Assembly (NCBI GenBank): GCA_018648445.1
Contig: JABGRG010000002.1
Location: forward strand, 15,462 to 79,461
Length of the DNA: 64,000 bases
Reading direction: 5' to 3'
Source: Rhodospirillales bacterium
GTDB lineage: Bacteria > Pseudomonadota > Alphaproteobacteria > Rhodospirillales_A > JACZKS01
Of this stretch, positions 18,874 through 26,683 are shown piece by piece (positions within the stretch are counted from its first letter, which is position 1; every line of letters begins with the position of its first letter). Both the position numbers and the translations under genes were made by a program. The notes under the pieces were generated by a model that worked only from the letters and a program-made list of their open reading frames with translations, made no database searches and was not told the origin of the DNA.

Positions 18874-19638
18874 ATGTCGCTTCTTTCGTTGCTGCCGAAA
18901 ATACTGGGCGGGAAAAAACGCCAGACGACGCGCGAGCGGCGGCGTTTTTTGCGCTCGGCGGCGTTCGGTGCCGGCGTCCTGGCCGTTTCGCTGCTGGGAT
19001 TTGTTCCGATTATCGGCAAATGGAAAACCCGCTTGCGTCCGCCCGGCGCGTTGGACGAGGACGCGTACCTGGCGTCGTGCATCAAATGCGGGCAATGCGT
19101 TCAGACATGTCCGGTTGAGGCCATTGTTCTGGCCGACGCGGAGGACGGGTTCGGGGTAGGTGCGGCCTATATCGACGCCCGCGCCCAGGGGTGCGATTTT
19201 TCGTGTGACGCCATTCAGTGCGTTCTGGCCTGCCCCACCGGTGCGCTCAGTCACGACATTGATGCCAAGGAACAGGTGCGCATGGGCATGGCGCGGCTGG
19301 ACCGTCCCGATCTTTGTCTCGCGCGCAAGGGCGAGGGGTTCGTCGGAGCCGTGCGCGGTCCCGCTTTCAAGGGGTTGCTGCGGTATGCCGAGATCGACCG
19401 CTGGACCCCCATCCCTGTTGCCGATCATCCTTACGATCTGGAGCTTTGTGACCTGTGCGTCCGCCAATGCCCCATCCCGGGGGCGATTGAGCTGGCGCCC
19501 GTATCCAACGACCCGAACGATCCGCGCCGCACGCCCATTGTCCATAAGACGTGCACCGGTTGCGGAACCTGTGAAATGATCTGCCCGGTCGAGCCTGCCG
19601 CCATCGTCATCGATCCGCGTGAGGAGACGAGCGCATGA
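18874..19638 (+). CDS. nosG: NosG, NapG-like ferredoxin-type protein
   Basis: 254-residue iron-sulphur protein. A twin-arginine signal is present near the N-terminus (RRRFLRSAAFG, core VLAVSLLGFVPII), so it should be folded before export and lie on the periplasmic face. Four [4Fe-4S] binding sets are visible: CIKCGQCVQTCP, CDFSC with CVLACP, CDLCVRQCP, and CTGCGTCEMICP. By analogy with NapGH it takes electrons from quinol via NosH and passes them to periplasmic cytochromes. Its stop overlaps the nosH start (ATGATGA). Confidence 0.93.
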   Translation: MSLLSLLPKILGGKKRQTTRERRRFLRSAAFGAGVLAVSLLGFVPIIGKWKTRLRPPGALDEDAYLASCIKCGQCVQTCPVEAIVLADAEDGFGVGAAYIDARAQGCDFSCDAIQCVLACPTGALSHDIDAKEQVRMGMARLDRPDLCLARKGEGFVGAVRGPAFKGLLRYAEIDRWTPIPVADHPYDLELCDLCVRQCPIPGAIELAPVSNDPNDPRRTPIVHKTCTGCGTCEMICPVEPAAIVIDPREETSA

Positions 19639-20612
19639 TGAAATCATTCGGCAGATCGATGGCGATGTTGTTTGGCCGCAAGTACGTCAAACCGTCGGCC
19701 GACGAAATGACCAAGGCGGTCAAGGATCTGTACGCCTTCAAGCGCACACCCGACGAAACGGCGAAGCGGCGGGCGGTCATCACGTCGAAGGACGAAATCA
19801 AGCGCGGCAGCAAGTGGCGCAACTGGCGTTGGCTGTCGATCATCTTCCTGAACCTGATTTTCGTGCTGTCCTTCCGGGCCGATATCCAGGTGGTCGAAGG
19901 GGCGCTGACGGCGTCACGCCTGGTCGGTTTTCACATGGCCGATTTGAACTCGTCGCTGCAGGTGATGTTGGCGTTCAAGGTGGTTCTGATCAATCTGGTG
20001 ATCGGAACGGTGACGGTCTTGATTGTCTGGTGGTTGATTGGCGGGCGAACCTTCTGTTCGTGGCTGTGTCCCTATCATCTGTTGTCGGAATTCGCCGAAA
20101 TGGCCCATCTTTGGCTGGCCCGGCGCGGCATCATTCGCGACCATCCTTTGCACCGGGGAACCCGCACCGTGCTATACGTGGTTTTCGCCGTGCTGGCCTT
20201 CGTCACCGGATATACGGTTTTTGAGACCATTTCCCCGGTTGGCATTCTGAGCCGCGCGTTTATTTACGGGGCCAGCGTGGCGCTGGCCTGGGTCGGCGTG
20301 CTGTTGCTGATTGAGATCTTTTATTCGCGCCGCTTCTGGTGCCGCTACATCTGCCCCATCGGCCTGACCTACGGGCTTGTCGGATCGGTCTCGCCGTTGC
20401 GCGTTGTCTACGAGGTGGAAAGCTGCCATCACGAAGGCGATTGCCGACGGATTTGCATGGTGCCGCATGTGCTGGACGTAACCAAAATGGGCATGTCGCC
20501 CGACGCCAAGGTCGGCCTGAGCGCCGATTGCACGCGCTGCGGCATGTGCGTCGATATCTGTCCGACCGATTCTTTCAAGTATGAAATCAAGGGGTTGAGC
20601 AAGCTGCTCTAA
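19635..20612 (+). CDS. nosH: NosH, NapH-like membrane ferredoxin
   Basis: 325-residue inner-membrane protein with four main hydrophobic segments, for example 'WLSIIFLNLIFVLSF' and 'VVLINLVIGTVTVLIVWWL'. Two C-x3-CP motifs follow membrane helices (FCSWLCPYHLL, WCRYICPIGLT), the NapH/NosR hallmark. Two C-terminal iron-sulphur sets follow (CHHEGDCRRIC and CTRCGMCVDICP). With NosG it is expected to oxidise menaquinol and feed NosZ through the cytochromes. It overlaps nosG by 4 bp and is 17 bp from nosF. Confidence 0.93.
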   Translation: MMKSFGRSMAMLFGRKYVKPSADEMTKAVKDLYAFKRTPDETAKRRAVITSKDEIKRGSKWRNWRWLSIIFLNLIFVLSFRADIQVVEGALTASRLVGFHMADLNSSLQVMLAFKVVLINLVIGTVTVLIVWWLIGGRTFCSWLCPYHLLSEFAEMAHLWLARRGIIRDHPLHRGTRTVLYVVFAVLAFVTGYTVFETISPVGILSRAFIYGASVALAWVGVLLLIEIFYSRRFWCRYICPIGLTYGLVGSVSPLRVVYEVESCHHEGDCRRICMVPHVLDVTKMGMSPDAKVGLSADCTRCGMCVDICPTDSFKYEIKGLSKLL

Positions 20613-20629
20613 AGGAATAGCCAGCGAAC

Positions 20630-21502
20630 ATGATGATCGAGATCAAAAACGTATCGAAGGCTTTTCGCCGAACCCCGGTTCTGGATGATCTGAGCCTTGG
20701 CATCGAGCGCGGCGAGCGCATCGCTCTGGTCGGTTCCAATGGTGCAGGCAAGACGACCCTGATCCGCTGTCTTCTTGGCGAATACACCCATGACGGAAGC
20801 ATCACGGTCGACGGCGTATCCCCGCGAAAAGACCGCTCCGGCGTTCTTTCAAGGATCGGCTTCGTTCCGCAGTTGCCGCCGCCATTGGGAATGCCGGTCG
20901 GTGAGTTGATCCGCTTTTCGTCCGGCGTGACCGGCACGGACCCCGCCCGCATCGAGCAACTAACCGAGCGTTTGGGGCTGGAACTGGAGCCCATTCGCAA
21001 TCGCCCGTTCGTCAAGCTGTCAGGCGGCCAAAAGCAAAAATTATTGATCGGCATCGCCCTGGGCCGGGATACCGATATTCTGGTTCTGGACGAACCGGCA
21101 GCCAATCTGGACCCGTCGGCGCGCGCTACCTTGTTTGAGCTATTGGCGGAGCGGCCCGAAGCGACCATGTTAATATCATCGCATCGGTTGGACGAGGTTG
21201 CGCCGCTGGTCAACCGCGTGATCGAGCTGGATCTGGGAAAGATCGTTCTCGATGATCGGGTCGCCGACGAGATTGACCTGACCGGCGTGTTGTTGTGCCG
21301 AATTACCATTGGTCGACCGGAAGAGGCTTTTGCCAAAACCATTGCCCAGTGGGGATTCGTAAACGGCGGCGACGGAACCCGGTGGACGGGCCGGGTGGTC
21401 GGTCCGGACCGGCTTCGCTTTCTGGGAACCCTGTCGCGTTACGCCGGACTGGTTACCAGCCTCGTTCTCGAAGAGAGACCGGAGGAGCGGGACGCAAAAT
21501 GA
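20630..21502 (+). CDS. nosF: NosF, ABC transporter ATP-binding protein
   Basis: 290-residue ATPase that works with NosY (and NosD) in NosZ maturation, thought to export a sulphur species for the CuZ cluster. Walker A GSNGAGKTT (residues 35-43), signature LSGGQ near residue 131, Walker B ending in 'LVLDEPAANLDPSAR', and the switch His in 'LISSHRLDEVAPL'. Its stop overlaps the nosL start (ATGA at 21499-21502), so the two are translationally coupled. Confidence 0.93.
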   Translation: MMIEIKNVSKAFRRTPVLDDLSLGIERGERIALVGSNGAGKTTLIRCLLGEYTHDGSITVDGVSPRKDRSGVLSRIGFVPQLPPPLGMPVGELIRFSSGVTGTDPARIEQLTERLGLELEPIRNRPFVKLSGGQKQKLLIGIALGRDTDILVLDEPAANLDPSARATLFELLAERPEATMLISSHRLDEVAPLVNRVIELDLGKIVLDDRVADEIDLTGVLLCRITIGRPEEAFAKTIAQWGFVNGGDGTRWTGRVVGPDRLRFLGTLSRYAGLVTSLVLEERPEERDAK

Positions 21503-21999
21503 CATGCCATCACCATACGGGCGGCGCACCGTTGGGTCTGAGCCGCCGCACGTTCTGCGCGCTTGTTCCCGCCGCCCTGGGTGCCGTGATGCTGCCGGGA
21601 TGTTTGCCGGAAGATACCGGCCCGGTCGAAATTCGCTGGGACCGGGATGCCTGTGCGTTGTGCAACATGATCATTAGTGACAAGCGTTTCGCCGCCCAGG
21701 TGCGCGGCGGACCCAAACGCAAGGCGACCAAGTTCGACGATATCGGCTGCGCCCTGAACTGGCTGGCGCTGACCACCTGGAAGGGTGAGCCCGACATCGA
21801 GATTTGGGTTAACGATTACGACAAGCGAAACGTCTGGCTGGAGGCCCGCAAGGCCTTCTGGGTTCCCGGCCTGATTTCGCCCATGGATTACGGATTTGGC
21901 GCGGTGGCGGCGTCGCGCGACAATTCCGTGAGCTTTCTGGAAACCCAAAAGCTGGTGCTGGCGAAGGGCTCGCCGCACTGCGAGACCCCACCGTCCTGA
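21499..21999 (+). CDS. nosL: NosL, copper chaperone lipoprotein
   Basis: 166 residues from ATG 21499. An unusual His-rich start (MTCHHHTGG) precedes a twin-arginine-like stretch (SRRTFCAL), a hydrophobic core and the lipobox LPGC. The product should therefore be an outer-leaflet periplasmic lipoprotein. The Cu(I) site motif CALCNMII, with Cys and Met ligands, is intact. NosL delivers copper to apo-NosZ. It overlaps nosF and is followed by nosY at 20 bp, a swap relative to the common F-Y-L order. Confidence 0.92.
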   Translation: MTCHHHTGGAPLGLSRRTFCALVPAALGAVMLPGCLPEDTGPVEIRWDRDACALCNMIISDKRFAAQVRGGPKRKATKFDDIGCALNWLALTTWKGEPDIEIWVNDYDKRNVWLEARKAFWVPGLISPMDYGFGAVAASRDNSVSFLETQKLVLAKGSPHCETPPS

Positions 22000-22019
22000 G
22001 ACGAAAAGAAACGGAAACT

Positions 22020-22847
22020 ATGACAAACCTTTGGTTATCGGCACGGCTGGATATGGCGGAGTCCATCCGCACGCGGTGGTTTGCGCTCTATTCACTGGTT
22101 TTCGGCGCGATCATTGTCTTTCTATTCGTCTTCGGCCTGACGGAATCGCGGGTCATGGGCTTCACCGGCCTGTCGCGCCTGTTGGTCACCTATATTCAGC
22201 TGACCATGGCCATCCTGCCGATTTTCGTTCTCATAACCACGGTCAGATCGGTGGCGGGTAACCGCGAGGCGGGCGTGTTCGAGTACCTGCTGTCCCTGCC
22301 CGTATCCCTGGCCGCGTGGTTTTGGGGAAAGATGATTGGGCGTTTCGTCATTGTCGTCCTGCCCGTGGTTTTGGCGATGGTTCTCGCGACTGCCTGGGGC
22401 GTGGCGCAGGACCTTTCCGTCCCCTGGCGGCACTTGACCTATTACATCTGCCTTCTGGTTTCGCTGTCGTGGTGTTTTTTGGGCATCGGGTTTTTGATTT
22501 CCAGCGTCGCGCGCACGCCGGACGTGGCGCAAAGTGCCGCCTTCATCGTCTGGCTTTTCATGCTGTTGTTCCTCGATCTTATTTTGTTGGGTTTGCTGAT
22601 CAAGGAGAGCATGCCGTCGGAACTGGTTATCGGGATTACGCTTCTGAACCCGCTGCAGGTTTTCCGCACCGCAACCATGATGCTGTTCGATCCCGACCTT
22701 ATCCTTCTCGGGCCGTCGGCCTACGTGATCCTGGATAATTTCGGGCAGACCGGATACGTCCTGTGGGCTTTGGTCTATCCGGCGGTGTTCGGCACGCTGT
22801 GCGCGTTGTTTGGTTTCTTTCTTTTTCGCCGGGGCGATCTTCCGTAG
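22020..22847 (+). CDS. nosY: NosY, ABC transporter permease
   Basis: 275-residue ABC-2 type permease with six membrane segments ('ALYSLVFGAIIVFLFVFGL', 'MAILPIFVLITTV', 'FVIVVLPVVLAMVLATAWG', 'ICLLVSLSWCFLGIGFLI', 'IVWLFMLLFLDLILLGLL', 'LWALVYPAVFGTLCALFGF'). 'EAGVFEYLLSLPVS' is the coupling segment that meets NosF. It completes the NosDFY maturation machinery. It is followed by the menA-like gene at 13 bp. Confidence 0.93.
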   Translation: MTNLWLSARLDMAESIRTRWFALYSLVFGAIIVFLFVFGLTESRVMGFTGLSRLLVTYIQLTMAILPIFVLITTVRSVAGNREAGVFEYLLSLPVSLAAWFWGKMIGRFVIVVLPVVLAMVLATAWGVAQDLSVPWRHLTYYICLLVSLSWCFLGIGFLISSVARTPDVAQSAAFIVWLFMLLFLDLILLGLLIKESMPSELVIGITLLNPLQVFRTATMMLFDPDLILLGPSAYVILDNFGQTGYVLWALVYPAVFGTLCALFGFFLFRRGDLP

Positions 22848-22860
22848 GCTAGGAATCGTG

Positions 22861-23781
22861 ATGGCGGAAGACACCAATCGACATAAGGATAATGCGCCGC
22901 CCACCGGCTGGCGACTGTGGTGGATTGCCGCCCGACCCAAGACGCTGAGCATATCCATGGTTCCGGTGGTCGTCGGAACGGCGGTCGCCTGGGCCGAAAC
23001 GGCCACAGCGAGCCTTGTGGTGGCGGTGGTTGCGTTGCTATCGGCCCTGTTTATCCAGACCGGCACCAATCTGTATAACGATGCCGCCGACCATGATCGG
23101 GGAACCGATACGCAAGCCCGCCTTGGCCCGAAACGGGTGACGGCGGAAGGCTGGATCGCGGCGCGCAAGGTCTATGGAGCTGCGGCACTTTGTTTCGTCA
23201 TCGCTTCGGCTGCCGGGTGCTATCTGATCTGGCTGGGCGGCTGGCCCATACTGGTGCTGGGGATCGTCTCGCTGTTTTCCGGCTATTGGTATTCCGGTGG
23301 TCCGAAACCGTTGGCCCATACGGCGTTTGGCGAGGCGTTCGTGTTTGCGTTCTTCGGATTGGGCGCGGTCGGCGGAACTTACTATCTGCATACCGGCGCG
23401 TACTCGATGGGTGCGCTGGTTGCGGGGTCGGCAGTGGGCCTGCTGGCTTCGGCGGTAATGCTGGTCAACAACTACCGCGACTTCGATTCCGACTTTGAAG
23501 CGGGCCGCGTGACCCTGGCCATTCGCGTGGGGCGCCCCGCGTCCAAGTTCGTGTTCGCGGCGTTTCTGCTGGGGGCGTACCTGATGCTGATCCCGTGGGC
23601 CGCATCGGGGGAACATTGGTCCGCTATTGCGTTTGCCGCCCCGGCGCTCCCGGTATTCGCATTCCTGATATACCGTTTTTGGCGCGAGCCACTCGGCGCG
23701 GCATTCAACCGAATTCTCGCCCAGACGGCCCTGGCCCAGGTCGTTTTCGGCGTTCTTCTATCGGTCGGGCTGGTCGTTTAG
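22861..23781 (+). CDS. menA: 1,4-dihydroxy-2-naphthoate polyprenyltransferase (MenA-like)
   Basis: 306-residue UbiA-superfamily membrane enzyme from ATG 22861. MenA attaches the polyprenyl tail to dihydroxynaphthoate, giving demethylmenaquinol. The aspartate motifs are 'NLYNDAADHDRG' (prenyl diphosphate/Mg2+) and 'NNYRDFDSDFEAG' with 'RVTLAIRVG', the latter typical of MenA rather than UbiA. 'ARPKTLSISMVPVVVGTA' near the start also fits MenA. About eight membrane helices. It lies 13 bp after nosY on the same strand, so it is probably co-expressed. Menaquinol is the likely donor for clade II Nos systems. No other men gene is in the window. Confidence 0.88.
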   Translation: MAEDTNRHKDNAPPTGWRLWWIAARPKTLSISMVPVVVGTAVAWAETATASLVVAVVALLSALFIQTGTNLYNDAADHDRGTDTQARLGPKRVTAEGWIAARKVYGAAALCFVIASAAGCYLIWLGGWPILVLGIVSLFSGYWYSGGPKPLAHTAFGEAFVFAFFGLGAVGGTYYLHTGAYSMGALVAGSAVGLLASAVMLVNNYRDFDSDFEAGRVTLAIRVGRPASKFVFAAFLLGAYLMLIPWAASGEHWSAIAFAAPALPVFAFLIYRFWREPLGAAFNRILAQTALAQVVFGVLLSVGLVV

Positions 23782-24290
23782 GGCGCTAGAAACTTCTCAA
23801 TTAACCGGAGGTTGGCCGGACTGTCCCATTGGGCCGCGCCAACCAATCTGCCAATTTCGCGCCCGTCGGGACCGATCAGGAAGGTGGACGGCAGCGCGTC
23901 CTCGCCGAAGGCTTCAACCAATTCGCGCCCCTCGGCCACAAGAATGGGCAGATGGCGGACTTCCACCCGTTCGTAAAACCGCTTCACCCAGGTTGCGCCC
24001 AGACGATCAATGGATAGCGGCAGAACGGCGAAGCGTGGTCCTGCGAGTTTGGCTTGGAGCCGGTCCAGCGAAGGCATTTCCTTTCGGCACGGCAGGCACC
24101 AAGTTGCCCACATATTCACCAGAACGAGTTTGCCGCGAAATTCGGTCAGACTGAGTTTGACGCCGTTTGCGTCTTCGAAGGAAACCGGCCCCAGCGCGCG
24201 TGGCTGCGCGTGGGTGACGAATTCGCGCGCCGTTTCGGCTGAAGCCGGGGCCATCAAAAGGACGAACGCGAAAAGAATACGGCCGATCAC
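23778..24290 (-). CDS. TlpA-like periplasmic thioredoxin
   Basis: 170 residues from GTG 24290. A signal peptide (MIGRILFAFVLLMAPASA) is followed by a thioredoxin-fold domain of the TlpA/ResA type with active site WCLPC and 'NMWATWCLPCRKEMPSLDRL'-like flanks. The cis-Pro region appears near 'ALPSTFLIGPDG'. TlpA proteins reduce cysteines in the periplasm, for cytochrome c maturation or to prepare CuA/SCO sites. It overlaps menA by 4 bp tail to tail and the RatA-like gene by 4 bp head to tail (TCAC region). Near a SCO1 gene and nosZ, a role in CuA thiol reduction is a reasonable guess. Confidence 0.87.
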   Translation of the reverse strand: MIGRILFAFVLLMAPASAETAREFVTHAQPRALGPVSFEDANGVKLSLTEFRGKLVLVNMWATWCLPCRKEMPSLDRLQAKLAGPRFAVLPLSIDRLGATWVKRFYERVEVRHLPILVAEGRELVEAFGEDALPSTFLIGPDGREIGRLVGAAQWDSPANLRLIEKFLAP

Positions 24291-24730
24291 GGTTGCCCTC
24301 CGTACAATGACCGCGCTCGTTCCACAAAGGCGTCCAAGGTCTGGTCTTTCATTTTTTCGCCCATTATGGCGGACAATGAGTTCATTAGACGGTTTCGAAA
24401 TTCATGTTCCATGACGAAAGTCAAACGGGTTTGGCCATTTCCCGATAGTCGCTCGAATTGCCATGCGATACGAAAATGCACAAACGGGCCATCCAGTCCG
24501 GTAATCGTGAGGCGGTGCGGCGCTTCGAGACGGGCCCGCGTTTGGAACCGGATTTTGCCCAGCGCGTTGCCGAAAACGTTGTCCACCGTCAGTTGATGGT
24601 CGCCGCGCTCGCGAATTCGCGTCGCGATACAATGGGGAATGAATTCGGGATATTGCTCGACGCCGACCGCCAGCGCGAAAAGCTGTTCGGGCGAATAATC
24701 AACGGTGCATTCACGGCGCAACGACGGCAT
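24287..24730 (-). CDS. COQ10/RatA-like START-domain protein
   Basis: 147-residue protein of the polyketide cyclase/START family. Patterns 'YSPEQLFALAVGVEQYPEFIPHC', given here as SPEQLFAL and YPEFIPHC, and 'TRLTFVMEHEFRN' with 'LMNSLSAIMGEKM' match the ubiquinone-binding COQ10 group. Members bind a quinone-like lipid; the E. coli member RatA has been described as a ribosome-association toxin. In alphaproteobacteria the COQ10-type role is more likely. ATG at 24730. Overlaps the TlpA-like gene by 4 bp. Confidence 0.88.
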   Translation of the reverse strand: MPSLRRECTVDYSPEQLFALAVGVEQYPEFIPHCIATRIRERGDHQLTVDNVFGNALGKIRFQTRARLEAPHRLTITGLDGPFVHFRIAWQFERLSGNGQTRLTFVMEHEFRNRLMNSLSAIMGEKMKDQTLDAFVERARSLYGGQP

Positions 24731-24828
24731 GGCTCATATCCAAGTTTGTCAAAAGATGATAGCGAATTGACACCAATCTGCACTAAAATTGATTGATTGA
24801 GACGGTTCGGTCAGGAGCGTGGTGCGGC

Positions 24829-25254
24829 GTGCAAGGAAGCATCTCACCATCGAACGCGAAGCGCCTGAAACGGCGAACGCTGCGCATGATCGCCAGCGGG
24901 TGGCTGGCCGTCGTCGCTATTCTGGTGCAGAGCTTCGTTCCGCTGGCTCAGGGAATACCCTCGCCGTGGGATCAGGGCGACACATCCGACCCGCGCTACG
25001 TCGTGGTCTGCACGTGCCTGGGCCTGCTGGACCCCGTCGATTTGGACGGAGGCTCCCGTTCGACGGGACCTGATCCGGCCAAATGCCCGGTCGCCCAGGC
25101 GCTCTTGCTTGGCGCAGTATCTCTTATTCCGAATTCGGCCGTGGTCCCCACACCCGGCCGGATAGCCGCCGTGGGTCCCCACATCCCGGCGGCGCAACGC
25201 ACAATCGGCAAAGATTCCAGCCCGTTCCGGTCGAGAGCGCCTCCCATCGTCTAA
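24829..25254 (+). CDS. Small membrane-anchored DUF2946-like protein
   Basis: About 141 residues from GTG 24829; TTG 24793 and an internal ATG at 24886 are alternatives. One hydrophobic segment (MIASGWLAVVAILVQSFVPL) is preceded by a basic stretch, so it looks like a signal anchor. The outer part has 'VVCTCLG' and 'KCPVAQALL', a cysteine spacing like that of DUF2946 proteins, which often sit beside copper genes. It ends 69 bp before the SCO1 gene. Family assignment is tentative and function unknown; a copper-handling role is inferred from the neighbourhood. Confidence 0.5.
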   Translation: MQGSISPSNAKRLKRRTLRMIASGWLAVVAILVQSFVPLAQGIPSPWDQGDTSDPRYVVVCTCLGLLDPVDLDGGSRSTGPDPAKCPVAQALLLGAVSLIPNSAVVPTPGRIAAVGPHIPAAQRTIGKDSSPFRSRAPPIV

Positions 25255-25323
25255 CGACAAACCCGTTTAAAAGAACAACGATCAGCGCCGGACCCGGTCC
25301 GGGGAACGCAAGGGGTGCGCGCG

Positions 25324-25938
25324 GTGAAAAAACGGCAACGCGGAAAAACAACAATACCGGTGAGCAAATTTCGCCTGGCGGCTCTGGGTTCCATTGTCGT
25401 GGCGCTGGCGATCGCCATTTTGGGCCTGACCGAGTTTGCCCGCGAAAAAACATCGCCGGCGCAAATCGGCGGTCCCTTCACTCTGGTTGATCATTTTGGA
25501 GGTGCTGTTACCGACGAGGATTATCGCGGTAAATTCATGATTGTTTATTTCGGCTACACCTTTTGCCCGGATGTGTGTCCGACCGGATTGCAAACGGTGG
25601 CCGAGACCCTGGACCTGCTGGACCCCGAACAGGTGGAGCGAACGGTGGCGCTGTTCGTTTCGGTGGATCCGGAACGCGACACACCCGAGTTAATGAAGGA
25701 GTACGTCTCCAACTTTCACGACAACATGATCGGTCTGAGCGGAACCCGCGAACAGATCGACGCGGCCGCCGAACGCTACCGGGCGCGCTACAAGAAGGTC
25801 GACACCGGCGATGAATTCTATCTGATTGATCACACCGCCCTTTTGTATGTCATGGGCACCGACGGGAAATACCTGTTCCACGTACCGCACATCATAGAGC
25901 CCGAACGCTTCGCCGAGCGCCTTCGCAAAGTTATGTGA
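25324..25938 (+). CDS. SCO1/SenC copper chaperone
   Basis: 204 residues from GTG 25324. The AAGGGG 8 bases upstream supports this start over GTG 25315. One N-terminal membrane anchor (about 18-36) is followed by a thioredoxin-fold domain with the copper motif CPDVC (residues 81-85) and the distal His in 'LIDHTALLYV'. SCO proteins insert copper into CuA sites, in cytochrome oxidase or in NosZ. Its position 2 kb from the nos genes makes NosZ CuA a plausible client, but an oxidase cannot be excluded. It overlaps pxpB by 8 bp tail to tail. Confidence 0.92.
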   Translation: MKKRQRGKTTIPVSKFRLAALGSIVVALAIAILGLTEFAREKTSPAQIGGPFTLVDHFGGAVTDEDYRGKFMIVYFGYTFCPDVCPTGLQTVAETLDLLDPEQVERTVALFVSVDPERDTPELMKEYVSNFHDNMIGLSGTREQIDAAAERYRARYKKVDTGDEFYLIDHTALLYVMGTDGKYLFHVPHIIEPERFAERLRKVM

Positions 25939-26680
25939 CGGTAGTCTCGCATTCGGCGATCAATTCGCCCTTTTCCGCCAGTTTGTCCAGACGGTCGAAT
26001 TCTCCGGCTTTGATGGGGAAGAATTTTACCAAATCCCCCGTTTGCAGAAGAAACGCCTGATCGCGCCGGCGATCAAAGGTGCGGGCAGGCGTCCTGCCCA
26101 GCATGTGCCAGCCGCTGGGAACCGGGACCGATGATATGGCCGCCTGCACACCGCCGATGGACACGCTGCTGGCGGGCGTAACGGTTCGCGGGTTTTGACG
26201 GCGCGGCGTGTGCAGCGCCTCGGCCAATCCCCCCAGATACGAAAAACCCGGCGCAAAGCCGATCATGTACACCCGGTATTCGGCTCCGGAATGCAGATCG
26301 ATAACTTCGTCCGTGGTGATGGCGTGAGTTTCGGCGACAAAATCCAGATCCATCCCGTGATCGCCGCCGTAACAGACCGGAAAACGCCAGTGGCGACGCT
26401 CCGACGGGGCCTCGAAATGGTCGGGAATAAGTTGTTTCAGGCGTTCGACCAGCGGGGCCGAACGGACGATCATCGGATCATAAACGACCTGGATCGAGCG
26501 GTAGGTGGGGATGGTTTCGATTACGCCGTCAATCGTCGCTTCGGCGATATGATTGTCGATGGCGACGACCATGTCGTTAACATCGGGATCGATGGCATCG
26601 CTGATTTCAACGGTCAGCGCGCCGTCTCCGGCCTGAAGGAGGCGCGGTTCCGGATGAAACGGGCTTTTGCTTTCCGCCAT
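25931..26680 (-). CDS. pxpB: 5-oxoprolinase subunit B (PxpB/KipI family)
   Basis: 249 residues. The family motif 'YMIGFAPGFSYLGGL' lies near residue 137, with 'TPASSVSIGGVQAAI' and 'GWHMLGRTP' after it, all typical of PxpB/KipI. PxpB works with PxpC and PxpA in ATP-dependent opening of 5-oxoproline to glutamate. It lies 3 bp after the TRAP large permease, so it is the last gene of that operon. PxpC, normally adjacent or fused, is not in this window. The partner may lie elsewhere, or this branch may have another job on the TRAP substrate. Confidence 0.9.
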   Translation of the reverse strand: MAESKSPFHPEPRLLQAGDGALTVEISDAIDPDVNDMVVAIDNHIAEATIDGVIETIPTYRSIQVVYDPMIVRSAPLVERLKQLIPDHFEAPSERRHWRFPVCYGGDHGMDLDFVAETHAITTDEVIDLHSGAEYRVYMIGFAPGFSYLGGLAEALHTPRRQNPRTVTPASSVSIGGVQAAISSVPVPSGWHMLGRTPARTFDRRRDQAFLLQTGDLVKFFPIKAGEFDRLDKLAEKGELIAECETTVT

Positions 26681-26683
26681 GAA

